Below the pieces are notes generated by a model, which saw nothing but the letters and a program-made list of their open reading frames with translations, had not been told where the DNA came from and made no database searches. A stretch of 64,000 nucleotides of DNA from Hyphomicrobiales bacterium. Its GTDB lineage: Bacteria; Pseudomonadota; Alphaproteobacteria; Rhizobiales; Rhizobiaceae. Below are positions 52,098-60,417 of this stretch, in pieces (positions within the stretch are counted from its first letter, which is position 1; each line of letters begins with the position of its first letter). The DNA is taken from positions 744,001-808,000 of the forward strand of contig UBYA01000011.1 in assembly GCA_900469615.1 (NCBI GenBank). Reading direction: 5' to 3'. The translations under genes and the position numbers were made by a program.

Positions 52098-52898
52098 TCA
52101 GTCGCCGCGCCGGCGCAGCCATTCCGCCGTGATCCGGCTTGCCTCGCGCGCCGCTGCGGCGGGTGGCTGCCCGTCCAGCAGGGCAAACAGAAAAGAGCCC
52201 GCGAACCGGTCGCCGGCGCCGATCGTGTTTGCCGTGTCGACCCTGGCCGCCGGTTCGACCTCGCTGGTCGCGGAGCCGTCGAACAGCGTGATCGGGCGCG
52301 TGCCATCGGTCAGCACGAGCATCTTCAGCCGCGAACCGGCAATTTCGCCGGCGCGCTGCCAGGCAAGCGCGACATCATCGGGAACGTCGTCGCGGGAGGA
52401 GATGACATAGTCGGCCGGGCGCGGCGTTGCCGGCCGCAGCGGAAATTGCGAGACGACCAGGGGTTGACCGTCGATCTGTTCGACAAGGTCCTTGTCGAGG
52501 GCGAGCGCGTTGATATAGACGCCGGCGCCCGACAGCTTTCCGGCGGCCGCAAGCGGTCTGGAGCGCCCCGCTGGCGCCATGATCGTTCGTTCCCCGCTCG
52601 GCTCGAGGAGTATTTCCAGAGGCGCCGTCTCTCCCGGCGTCATCGTTATGTAGCCGGTGTCGAAACCGGATGCTCTGAGCGATTGAAGCGCTGCCTCTCC
52701 CTGCTCGTCCTGCATCAGCCGCGAGACGATGGCGACATCGGCTCCCAATTCCAGCAGCTGCCGCCCGGTATAAAAGGCGCCGCCGCCGAGCCGGGTCGTG
52801 CGGGACGAAAATTGTATCCGTCCGCCCGAAACCAGCGGTGCGTCCAGTTGCCATATGCGGTCGTGATTGACCGATCCGATTACAATTACACGGGGCAT
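52098..52898 (-). CDS. PfkB-family carbohydrate/nucleoside kinase
   Basis: A 266-residue ribokinase-superfamily protein. N-terminal VIVIGSVNHDRIWQLDAPLVSGGR, the first signature LGGGAFYTGRQLLELGADVA, and the second signature DTANTIGAGDRFAGSFL with the catalytic Asp in GAGD. It phosphorylates a sugar or nucleoside-like compound, presumably that imported by the ABC system encoded next to it. It is eight bases downstream of the permease gene, and precedes phnG in the same orientation. PfkB kinases are not part of the standard C-P lyase set, which uses PhnN instead. Confidence 0.9.
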   Translation of the reverse strand: MPRVIVIGSVNHDRIWQLDAPLVSGGRIQFSSRTTRLGGGAFYTGRQLLELGADVAIVSRLMQDEQGEAALQSLRASGFDTGYITMTPGETAPLEILLEPSGERTIMAPAGRSRPLAAAGKLSGAGVYINALALDKDLVEQIDGQPLVVSQFPLRPATPRPADYVISSRDDVPDDVALAWQRAGEIAGSRLKMLVLTDGTRPITLFDGSATSEVEPAARVDTANTIGAGDRFAGSFLFALLDGQPPAAAAREASRITAEWLRRRGD

Positions 52899-52905
52899 GC
52901 TTTGC

Positions 52906-53745
52906 CTATCTGTCGTCAATGCCGGGTGCGAGCGCATCTACGATGAAACGCTGCGCCAGCAGGAATATCAGAAGAACGGGCACGATCGACAGTAAACTCG
53001 TGGCCATGAGCGGCCCCCAGGCGCGATCGGCGCCTTCGAGATCGGCAAAGGAGGCGATGCCGGTCGTCAGCGTTTTCTTGAATGCGTCATCAAGTACGAG
53101 CTGGCCCCACAGATAGATATTCCAGGCACCCATGAAGGAAATGACCGAAAGCGCCGATATCGCCGGAATGACGTTCGGAACGCCGATCTCGATGAATTGC
53201 CGCCATAGGCCGCTTCCATCGATGCGGGCCGCTTCGAATATCGAGGCCGGCAGTGACCGGAACGCCTGCCGCATGTAGAAGACATAGAAGCCGATATAGG
53301 GGATCGACGGGATGATCATCGCGCCGTAGGTGTTGAAGGCCTGCAGCTTCACCACGGCGATATAGGTCGGGATGATCGCCAGTACGTTCGGAAAGGACAT
53401 GGTGGCGATGACGAACCAGAACAGTGCCTGTTTCCCTTTAAACTCCAGCCGCCCGAAGGCAAAACCTGCCGGCACCGAAAGAACGAGCTTTCCGACCGTG
53501 ATGAGGGTGGAGGTGAGCATGGAGTTCCATAGCCACATCCAGATCGGATGGCGGCTTGCGGCGGCGGTGAAATTCGACAGCGTCGGGTTTTCCGGCCAGA
53601 AGCGCAGGGCCTTCGCCATGATCATGTCATTGGGGGTGAAGGCGGCCGACACCATCCAGACCAGCGGAAACACGGTGACGATGCAGATTGCCAGAAGCAC
53701 GACATGAAGCAGCAACCTGTGAAGCCTATGGCCAATATCGCTCAT
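52906..53745 (-). CDS. Sugar ABC transporter permease (MalG/CUT1 type)
   Basis: A 279-residue permease with about six membrane helices (first: HVVLLAICIVTVFPLVWMVSAAF) and the EAA loop EAARIDGSGLWRQFIEIGVPNV that binds the ATPase. Typical MalG ends and sizes. The start overlaps the MalF-type gene by four bases (ATGA). CUT1 importers move sugars, sugar derivatives and glycerol phosphate. No matching ATPase gene is in the operon. Confidence 0.93.
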   Translation of the reverse strand: MSDIGHRLHRLLLHVVLLAICIVTVFPLVWMVSAAFTPNDMIMAKALRFWPENPTLSNFTAAASRHPIWMWLWNSMLTSTLITVGKLVLSVPAGFAFGRLEFKGKQALFWFVIATMSFPNVLAIIPTYIAVVKLQAFNTYGAMIIPSIPYIGFYVFYMRQAFRSLPASIFEAARIDGSGLWRQFIEIGVPNVIPAISALSVISFMGAWNIYLWGQLVLDDAFKKTLTTGIASFADLEGADRAWGPLMATSLLSIVPVLLIFLLAQRFIVDALAPGIDDR

Positions 53746-54626
53746 CTGTAGTGAACCCGCTTTTCGCTGACACGGAACTGCAGCCATGTAATGGCAAGCA
53801 CGAGAACGATGATGATGACGGCGACCGCGCTGGCCGGCCCGAACTGAAAGAACAGCAGGCCCTGTTGCCACAGGAAATACAGCAGGCTCGAGCTTCTGCC
53901 CGCCGGCCCGCCATGGGTGAGCACGTCGATGATGCCGACGATATCGTCCAGGACATGGAAGAAGGTCGTGACGCTGATGAAGAAGGCGGTCGGCGTCATC
54001 AACGGCAGGCTGACGTTGAAGAAATGCCGCGCCGCGCTGGCGCCGTCGAGTTGCGATGCCTCGCGCAGTTGATGCGGCAGGTTTGCCAGTGCTGCCAGCC
54101 ATAGGAGCATGTTGAGGCCGAAAGTCTTCCAGAAGGTCACGAGGCTGACGCAGAGGAGCGCAAGGTTGGGGTCCGTGTGCCAGCGCGACGGCGGAAAGCC
54201 GAAATGGCCGAGGATTTCGTTGAACAGACCGTTGACAGGATTGAACAGCCACGACCAGGCAACGCCCGCGACCGAATAGGCCACGATCGTCGGCAGGAAC
54301 AGGCTGCCGCGATAAAGCCCCTGCAGAGGATTTTTGCGTACCGAATGCAACATGACGGCAAAGATCAACGGGATGACGATCTCGGCCGGGATGAGCACGG
54401 CGCAGTAAAGCAGCGTGTTCCACGCGGCCATGCGGAAATCGGGATTGTCGAAAATGGATGCGTAGTTGTCGACGCCGGCGAAGCGAATGTCTGCCGACAG
54501 CAGGTTCCAGTCGACCACCGACAGCAGCATCGATGCGATCAGCGGGCCGTAGAGGAATATCGCAACGGAAAGAACGGCCGGCCCCACGAACAGGTATGGG
54601 GCCAGTGATCTGAAACGGAATGGCAT
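53742..54626 (-). CDS. Sugar ABC transporter permease (MalF/CUT1 type)
   Basis: A 294-residue permease: first helix LFVGPAVLSVAIFLYGPLIASMLLS, then YRGSLFLPTIVAYSVAGVAWSWLFNPVNGLFNEIL typical of CUT1 MalF/UgpA proteins, and the EAA loop REASQLDGASAARHFFNVSLPLM. It pairs with the MalG-type permease. The start is 10 bases from the binding-protein stop. Confidence 0.93.
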   Translation of the reverse strand: MPFRFRSLAPYLFVGPAVLSVAIFLYGPLIASMLLSVVDWNLLSADIRFAGVDNYASIFDNPDFRMAAWNTLLYCAVLIPAEIVIPLIFAVMLHSVRKNPLQGLYRGSLFLPTIVAYSVAGVAWSWLFNPVNGLFNEILGHFGFPPSRWHTDPNLALLCVSLVTFWKTFGLNMLLWLAALANLPHQLREASQLDGASAARHFFNVSLPLMTPTAFFISVTTFFHVLDDIVGIIDVLTHGGPAGRSSSLLYFLWQQGLLFFQFGPASAVAVIIIVLVLAITWLQFRVSEKRVHYR

Positions 54627-54636
54627 GATGCTGAGC

Positions 54637-55884
54637 CTATGCCTGGATCAGTCCTGCCAGCTCGTCGTGCGCGCCCTTGATGCCATCGGCAACGGTCGTT
54701 TCCTTGAGCAGCATGCGCGAAACCCACTTGCGCCATACGGTCTGGCCTTCGAGGCCACGCTTGCCCGGCCAGATCGTCTCGGCGGTCAGGCCGTCGGAAA
54801 GCTGTGCTGCGGCCGGCTTCATGAATTCGTTGATCAGCGGAATGTCGTGCACCGACGTATTGAGATAGCCGGTTTCCGACCAGAGCGCCTGGCCTTCTTT
54901 CGAGGCGCAGAATTCTAAGAAGGCAAGCGAGGCTTCCGCCTGTTCCTTGTTGCGGGTGTAGACGGCGAGGAAGTTGCCGCCGCTGTTCATCTTGCGCGCA
55001 TGCCCCGGCATGCCCGGGAACTTGGTCGTGACGGCCTTTGCCGCGCCGAACGGGAAGGTGACGGCGGATGTCGAGCTGGTCGTGCAGATCGCGAGCGCGC
55101 CGGACTGGAAGGCCGCCGTCTGTTCCTTGTCGCTGACCGGCAGCCACAGACCCTCGTGCGCGGGGGCGCAATATTCGTTCATGCCGGCGATGGCTTCGGG
55201 GCTGTTGAGCGCCAGCTTGCCATCGGGATCGATGATGAAGCCGCCGGCATTCTGGATGAAGGATTGGCTCGTCCATTCGTTGTTGGAGAGCGAGATCGGC
55301 GAGCGGTAGGTTGGGTGTTTGCCCTTCAAGGCGGTATCGAGCTTGCGTGCGCTCTCGTAAAGCCATTTGGTGTCCGGCGTTTCGGGCAGGTTGGGATCGA
55401 GGCCGGCCGCTTTCCAGATCTCGCTGTTGATATAGGTGATCGGCGTCGACATGGCCCAGGGAAGACCGATGACCGCGCCATCGATGGTGACCAGCGGCAA
55501 TACGGACGGGCGGAAGTTGGCAAGGATTGCTTCCGCCTTTGCGGAATTGATCTCGCGCAGGTCGCGGGCGCCGAGCGTGCGCTTGGCGAAATAGCCGAAC
55601 TTCCAGCCGGTGACCATCATGGCCGGCGGGCGGCCTGCGGCGATGCTGGCGACTGCCTTGGCGGTCACGGCTTCATAATCGCCGTCGAAACGGTTTGTCA
55701 CCGTCACGCCGAGCTGCCTGGCGTTGAAGGCATCCACAACCTTCTGGAACGGCTTGTCGGCGCCCCAGGTGCTTGAAATCTCGATGGCCGCATCGGCGGA
55801 CCGAGCCTTGCCGGCCATGGCGATCGATGTGCCGATGACTGCGGTCGTGCCCGCGATAAATTGACGACGATTAAACCCTACCAT
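54637..55884 (-). CDS. Extracellular solute-binding protein, family 1 (CUT1)
   Basis: A 415-residue periplasmic binding protein. The N-terminus NRRQFIAGTTAVIGTSIAMA is a twin-arginine signal, so it is exported folded. The mature domain shows SSTWGADKPFQKVVDAFNARQLGV, the family-1 core with INSEIWKAAGLDPNLPETPDT and a C-terminal lobe with GNFLAVYTRNKEQAEASLAFLEF. First gene of the SBP-permease-permease-kinase unit. A palindromic operator copy lies 13 bases upstream of its start. The ligand is unknown, but the neighbours suggest a sugar-linked compound that ends at the Phn complex. Confidence 0.92.
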   Translation of the reverse strand: MVGFNRRQFIAGTTAVIGTSIAMAGKARSADAAIEISSTWGADKPFQKVVDAFNARQLGVTVTNRFDGDYEAVTAKAVASIAAGRPPAMMVTGWKFGYFAKRTLGARDLREINSAKAEAILANFRPSVLPLVTIDGAVIGLPWAMSTPITYINSEIWKAAGLDPNLPETPDTKWLYESARKLDTALKGKHPTYRSPISLSNNEWTSQSFIQNAGGFIIDPDGKLALNSPEAIAGMNEYCAPAHEGLWLPVSDKEQTAAFQSGALAICTTSSTSAVTFPFGAAKAVTTKFPGMPGHARKMNSGGNFLAVYTRNKEQAEASLAFLEFCASKEGQALWSETGYLNTSVHDIPLINEFMKPAAAQLSDGLTAETIWPGKRGLEGQTVWRKWVSRMLLKETTVADGIKGAHDELAGLIQA

Positions 55885-55896
55885 CTCATCCTCATT

Positions 55897-55904
55897 ATTC
55901 GAAT
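55897..55904 (-). promoter_or_regulatory. PhnF-type operator copy before the binding-protein gene
   Basis: ATTCGAAT, in the wider ATTATTCGAATGAATAAT context (55894-55911), 13 bases upstream of the binding-protein start. It is the same core as the pair before phnG and the copy before the GntR gene, which supports common control of importer, kinase and phn genes. Confidence 0.7.
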
Positions 55905-56071
55905 GAATAATAAAACATCCGGATATTTATCTAGCGACGACAAGTGACATCCATGTGAAGAGGAAGGCGGGCAAATTTCAGAAAACGCGGATGAAATTGA
56001 CTTTTATTGCTGTTTGTTGGATCTCGATCCTCGTTCGGAGATTGAAAAGCGATGCTGTAGCCGATATATGA

Positions 56072-56081
56072 CATTCGAATG
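56072..56081. promoter_or_regulatory. PhnF-type operator copy before the GntR regulator
   Basis: CATTCGAATG, a perfect 10-bp palindrome (56072-56081) flanked by symmetric GA/AC, ends 24 bases before the regulator start codon. This position suggests autorepression of the regulator gene. Confidence 0.7.
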
Positions 56082-56105
56082 ACATGGTGAATTCGGAAGG
56101 CAGGC

Positions 56106-56864
56106 ATGGAGAAAAAGTCGCCGCACGGGCAATGGCAGCAGGTCGAGAGCGATATTGCCGAGGATATTCTGACCGGCCGTCTCTCGCCCAAGGCACAGCT
56201 TCCGACGGAAACCGACCTGATGGAGCGTTTCGGCGTCGGGCGCCACACCATCCGGCGTGCCATCTCCCGCCTTGAGAGCCGCGGTCTCGTGCTGGTGGAG
56301 CAGGGGCGCGGAACCTTTGTCCGGGACAGCCGTCTCGACTACCGTTTGTCTGAGCGCACGCGCTTTTCCCAGAATCTTCTCGATCAGGGCAGGGAGCCGC
56401 TCGGACAGGCCATCCACGAAGAGGTGGTTCCGGCGTCCGAGGCGATCGCGGAAGCGTTGCGGCTTCCGCATGGCGAACCCGTCTATCATATCGTCAGGCG
56501 CGGTTTCGCCGACGAGGAGCCGATCAACTATTCGCACGCCTATTATCCCGTGCGTCGTTTTCCGGGCTTCGACGAGGCGCGGCGCAGTGGGCGAAGCGTG
56601 ACTGTCATTCTGGCCGAATACGGCATACCCGACTATATCCGCCTGCGCACCGACATCGTCGTCCGCCTGCCGACGAGCGAGGAAGCGAAGCAGCTTAGCC
56701 AGTCCATGTCCCAGCCGGTGGTGGCGCTGAAAAAGGTGGACGTCGATCTCAAAGGCACCCCGATCTCCTATTCCGAGTCGGTGTGGCCGGGCGAGCGCGT
56801 TCAGTTCTCGATCGACAATACCAGCCAGCTTCTCGATGTGCTTGCGCGCGGCGACGCCGGCTGA
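56106..56864 (+). CDS. phnF: GntR/HutC-family regulator, PhnF type
   Basis: A 252-residue regulator. N-terminal winged helix (about 10-75: VESDIAEDILTGRLSPKAQLPTETDLMERFGVGRHTIRRAISRLESRGLV) and a C-terminal UTRA ligand domain (about 95-245: INYSHAYYPVRRFPGFDEARR, SMSQPVVALKKVDVDLKGTPISYSESVWPGERVQF). PhnF-like proteins have this end. It is divergent from the importer genes, and the shared palindromes point to it as controller of the whole 46-56 kb cluster. The effector is probably a sugar-phosph(on)ate, by analogy with other UTRA regulators. Confidence 0.85.
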   Translation: MEKKSPHGQWQQVESDIAEDILTGRLSPKAQLPTETDLMERFGVGRHTIRRAISRLESRGLVLVEQGRGTFVRDSRLDYRLSERTRFSQNLLDQGREPLGQAIHEEVVPASEAIAEALRLPHGEPVYHIVRRGFADEEPINYSHAYYPVRRFPGFDEARRSGRSVTVILAEYGIPDYIRLRTDIVVRLPTSEEAKQLSQSMSQPVVALKKVDVDLKGTPISYSESVWPGERVQFSIDNTSQLLDVLARGDAG

Positions 56865-57065
56865 CGGATTGGTCCGGTGCGTTGTGCTCCCTGCGGAGAC
56901 GGAATGACGCGCCGGCATCCTGGCGATGCGTTTGGCATCGGCAAGCTTAACTCAAGACTAACTATGATTTAAAGCAGCGCGAGCGATTTATGCGCGCGGC
57001 GACGAGTTGTTATACCGTTCGATATACCAGATGGAGATCCAAGAAAAATTCTGCTGGGATTTCTG

Positions 57066-58232
57066 GTGCGGTTTTACAGGGACATGGTCGAGGGCCGGAA
57101 TGCGGGCACGGATGCCGGCAATTCATCGCGCCTGCTCCTGAACCTTCAGGTGCTGCGCGCGCTTGCGGCATTGTCCGTCGTCGTCGCCCATGCCTTGCAC
57201 GAGAACGAGGCACTGGCCAGCGTAACTGGCCGCGCGGCGGTCGATGGCTCCGCATGGAATCTCGGCTTCGGCGTCGACATATTCTTCGTTCTTTCCGGCT
57301 TCATCATGACCCATACGGCGGCGTCGGAGTTCGGCAAGGGCGGCGCTCCGCTGCGCTTCTTCCTGCGGCGGTGCGCGCGTGTGATCCCGCTTTATTGGCT
57401 GCTGACGAGCGTCATGTTGCTGGGTGCGCTCGTGGCTCCGTCACTGCTTGCGGTTCCCATCGGCTCCTTTTCGCATGTTCTGGCGTCCTACTTCTTCATT
57501 CCGTCCGGGCGCGGTGTGGACGAGATCAGGCCAGTGCTGGCGCTGGGCTGGACGCTGAACTATGAAATGTTTTTCTACGTGTTCTTCGCAGCCGCGCTCC
57601 TGTTGCCGATAAGGGCGGGTATCATCTGGCTGTCGGTGCTCATGATCGGGATGGCGCTGCTCGGAAATCTCGTCGATCCCGGCCGGGTCCAGATCGCCTT
57701 CTGGACGAACCCGATCATTCTGGAGTTTCTGTTCGGCGTTCATGTCGCCTTGATCGTTCGCAGCGGCGTCAGGATCGGCGGCGTGACGGCGCTTGGGCTG
57801 ACAGCTATCGGCCTGCTGGGGTTCGTGCGCATTTCCACGCCCTGGAACGATGCGGCCTTGCCGCAATTCCTGCGAAGCGGCGTGCCTGCGGCACTGTTCG
57901 TTCTGGCGGCGGCAATCGGTCCCGTCCTGCCCCAAAAGAGGATCATCCTTTGGGCCGTGGCCTTGGGGGACGCCTCTTATAGCCTCTATCTCTCCCATCC
58001 CTTCGTCTTGCGGCCGATGCGTGCCGTCTGGGCGGAAACGATCGGCGGCAGTCTTCCTCTTGGCATGTTCGTTGTATGCGCAACGCTTGGTGCCGCCATA
58101 TTTGCCCTGGCCCTGTTCAGGGGCGTCGAAAAACCGCTGACGAGCCGCGTCCAGAAGGTCGTGCTCGGTTCTGTACGGCGCAAGCGTGTGCCAGCCGCCC
58201 CTCGTCCGGCCGTTGACACAGAGAGCGCATGA
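57066..58232 (+). CDS. Acyltransferase 3 family membrane protein
   Basis: A 388-residue membrane protein with about ten helices. The family start LLNLQVLRALAALSVVVAHALHE (R and catalytic-type H), GFGVDIFFVLSGFIMTHTA and FLRRCARVIPLYWLLT are diagnostic of acyltransferase 3 (OafA/ExoZ-like), which transfers acyl groups onto exported sugars. The GTG at 57066 has GGGA six bases upstream; ATG 57084 is an alternative. Isolated gene, possibly for exopolysaccharide or lipopolysaccharide decoration. Confidence 0.88.
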   Translation: MRFYRDMVEGRNAGTDAGNSSRLLLNLQVLRALAALSVVVAHALHENEALASVTGRAAVDGSAWNLGFGVDIFFVLSGFIMTHTAASEFGKGGAPLRFFLRRCARVIPLYWLLTSVMLLGALVAPSLLAVPIGSFSHVLASYFFIPSGRGVDEIRPVLALGWTLNYEMFFYVFFAAALLLPIRAGIIWLSVLMIGMALLGNLVDPGRVQIAFWTNPIILEFLFGVHVALIVRSGVRIGGVTALGLTAIGLLGFVRISTPWNDAALPQFLRSGVPAALFVLAAAIGPVLPQKRIILWAVALGDASYSLYLSHPFVLRPMRAVWAETIGGSLPLGMFVVCATLGAAIFALALFRGVEKPLTSRVQKVVLGSVRRKRVPAAPRPAVDTESA

Positions 58233-58238
58233 TTTTCT

Positions 58239-60287
58239 TCAGGCGGCCTGCTTTCCCCTGAGATAACCGGCATGGTTCGCAGCGGCCGAGGCCACGGCGT
58301 CCAGCTGCGTCGCGGCGCGGATGAGGGTATGGCGTGCCGGTGCGTCAGGCTCGTTGATCCAATAGGCAAGATGGTTGGCGGCGTTGCGAGAAACCGTGGC
58401 CAGGCGCAGCGGATCGCTGCGGCCGAGCCGGCGCAGGACGGCATTCAACGGTTTGGAGAGGCGAGGGTGCTCGCGTGCCAGCTCGGATAATGTAATTGCC
58501 GCCTCGCCGATCGTGAGGGCGGCGAGCATTCCGCGCAGGTCCTCTTCGGCCTGCTTTTCCGAGACGCCCGCATTCGTTGCGGCCTGGCCGCCCAGGCGAT
58601 CGACCGTCCTGCTGAGCCAATGCTCTCTCGTCCAGCGCGCAGGCGTCTGGCCGATATCCGCGAGGTCATGGCGCGTAGCGCGCTGCAGGCGTTGTCTTTT
58701 TGCCGGCAGATTGGGTGGAAACAGAAGCGTGAAGACCAGGACGCCTGCGCCGACGCCAAGCAGCAGCGCCAGAGCGCCGTTGAGAAAGGATGCCGCGTCG
58801 GCGCGGCTGGTATTGTCCGGGCTGACCAGATCCAGGAACAGGAAGGCAAAGCTCGTCGCCAGGGCGGCGGTGCCGGCATTGCGCATGGCAAGGCCCGTCG
58901 CAAACATGATGACGCCGATGAGGACGGCCAGTTCGGTAAAGTCCGACAGCATCGGCAGGATGGCGAAATTGCAGATCGCGGCCGCAAGCACCGCGACCAT
59001 CCCGCCTTTCAGGAAGCCCATCCCGCCGACCACCGGATTGGGCCGGGTTGCGAACAGGGCGCAGATGACACCCAGGATGACGATGAAGCTGGGGCCGGAA
59101 GGCCAGGCCGTCGCGATCCAGAACCACGATCCGATGACGATGGCGACGAATGTGCGAATGCCGTTGTGAAGGGCAAGGAGATGATCGACATGAAAAGAGA
59201 GCTTGAGCCTTGAGGGCGGCGCCTTCTCGTCCGAAAACAGCGTTTGGCGGATGAGCGCGCCATGCGCGGCTTCGAGCAGCCTGTCGAGATGATCGAGAAT
59301 AGCCAGCCGTGGCGAAATCGCATGGCCGGTGCTGACGGGCGTTTCGGACAGCGCGGCCCGGACCTCGGATCGCAATGCGGCAACCGCGTCCGGATGGACC
59401 TCTGCTCCGGAACCGATAGCATCCAGCAGGCTCGCCGTTTTTCCGACAAGGGGGTCGTCGAGATCCGGTCGTGCCGCGAGATGCTCGCGGAGGGACTGCG
59501 CAATGGCCATCTGCGTGAACATCGCCACTGCCGCGCCGCGCAAATGGCCGAAGCGGCTGCGCACGGAGCTGGAGCTGGCCGCCGCATATTCCGCGGCGAC
59601 ATCCAGTTCGAGCGCTCCCGTCAGCAGCCGCTGGAAGCCAGACGTATTGGCCTGGCCGCGCAAAGCGCGGGCGCAGAGATCGGCGACCTGACGGAGATAT
59701 GTCGCCAGGCGGTTGCGGATGTCCAGCAGCGGAGTTCCGGGGGCGAAAATGGTGGTGAAGACCGCTTCCGTCATGATCCCGAGACCGATGTAGATCACGC
59801 GGGCGATCGCAATGTCGAAGACCTCCAGCGGCGAGCTGATGGAATCGAAGGCAATGATTGCTGCCGTATACCCGGCAAGCACCGCGCCGTAGGAGCGGAA
59901 GTTGCGCAAGCCCGTGGCAAGCGCCGTGCACAGCCCCAGCCACAGGCCGAGCGATAGAATGAACAGTTCCGGCACCTGTGCGAATAGCGCGACCATCGTC
60001 ACCGCGGCGACGGCTCCGATGACCGTGCCCAGGATTCTGTACTGGCCTTTGGAAAGGCTCATGCCCCGGCTGGATTGCGCCACGATCCAGACGGTCATCG
60101 GCGCCCATTTCGGATCGTCGAGATTGAGCAGGAAGGCGATGTAGAGCGCCACCAGCGACGCTGCCGTCGTTCGCAGCGCGAAACCGACCGCCGGCCACGT
60201 CAACCATCCCGGAAGCGCGATGCCGCGGGCCAAGGGGGTCAGGAACTTCGACGAATTGAAAAATGCCGCTGTCATGGCCGGAGCCAT
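58239..60287 (-). CDS. FUSC-family efflux protein (AaeB/YccS-like)
   Basis: A 682-residue inner-membrane protein with two blocks of about five to six membrane helices (residues about 25-180 and 380-530) separated by a cytoplasmic region, the FUSC/ArAE layout. Typical parts: FLLNLDDPKWAPMTVWIVAQSSRGMSLSKGQYRILGTVIGA and ATAWPSGPSFIVILGVICALFATRPNP. It probably exports aromatic acids or related toxic compounds. ATG 60287 (MAPAMTA) is taken; ATG 60275 is possible. The control region with a long inverted repeat is shared with a divergent LysR gene. Confidence 0.88.
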   Translation of the reverse strand: MAPAMTAAFFNSSKFLTPLARGIALPGWLTWPAVGFALRTTAASLVALYIAFLLNLDDPKWAPMTVWIVAQSSRGMSLSKGQYRILGTVIGAVAAVTMVALFAQVPELFILSLGLWLGLCTALATGLRNFRSYGAVLAGYTAAIIAFDSISSPLEVFDIAIARVIYIGLGIMTEAVFTTIFAPGTPLLDIRNRLATYLRQVADLCARALRGQANTSGFQRLLTGALELDVAAEYAAASSSSVRSRFGHLRGAAVAMFTQMAIAQSLREHLAARPDLDDPLVGKTASLLDAIGSGAEVHPDAVAALRSEVRAALSETPVSTGHAISPRLAILDHLDRLLEAAHGALIRQTLFSDEKAPPSRLKLSFHVDHLLALHNGIRTFVAIVIGSWFWIATAWPSGPSFIVILGVICALFATRPNPVVGGMGFLKGGMVAVLAAAICNFAILPMLSDFTELAVLIGVIMFATGLAMRNAGTAALATSFAFLFLDLVSPDNTSRADAASFLNGALALLLGVGAGVLVFTLLFPPNLPAKRQRLQRATRHDLADIGQTPARWTREHWLSRTVDRLGGQAATNAGVSEKQAEEDLRGMLAALTIGEAAITLSELAREHPRLSKPLNAVLRRLGRSDPLRLATVSRNAANHLAYWINEPDAPARHTLIRAATQLDAVASAAANHAGYLRGKQAA

Positions 60288-60306
60288 AACGGTGTCGGCG
60301 GCTAAA

Positions 60307-60354
60307 GATAATACCGTAATTTCAGGACATATTATTGCTGAAAATGGTATTATC
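60307..60354. promoter_or_regulatory. Long inverted repeat between FUSC exporter and LysR gene
   Basis: GATAATACC (60307-60315) and GGTATTATC (60346-60354) are perfect inverted copies 39 bases centre to centre, extended on the inside by TTTCAG and CTGAAA. This is the expected form of a two-site LysR operator. The regulator gene starts at 60418 and the exporter at 60287, so it sits between both start codons. Confidence 0.65.
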
Positions 60355-60417
60355 TGAAGCGATCGCCCGCGAAGGCCGCGCCGGGCCGGCGAACATGATC
60401 CTTTCGAAAGGTAAAGC

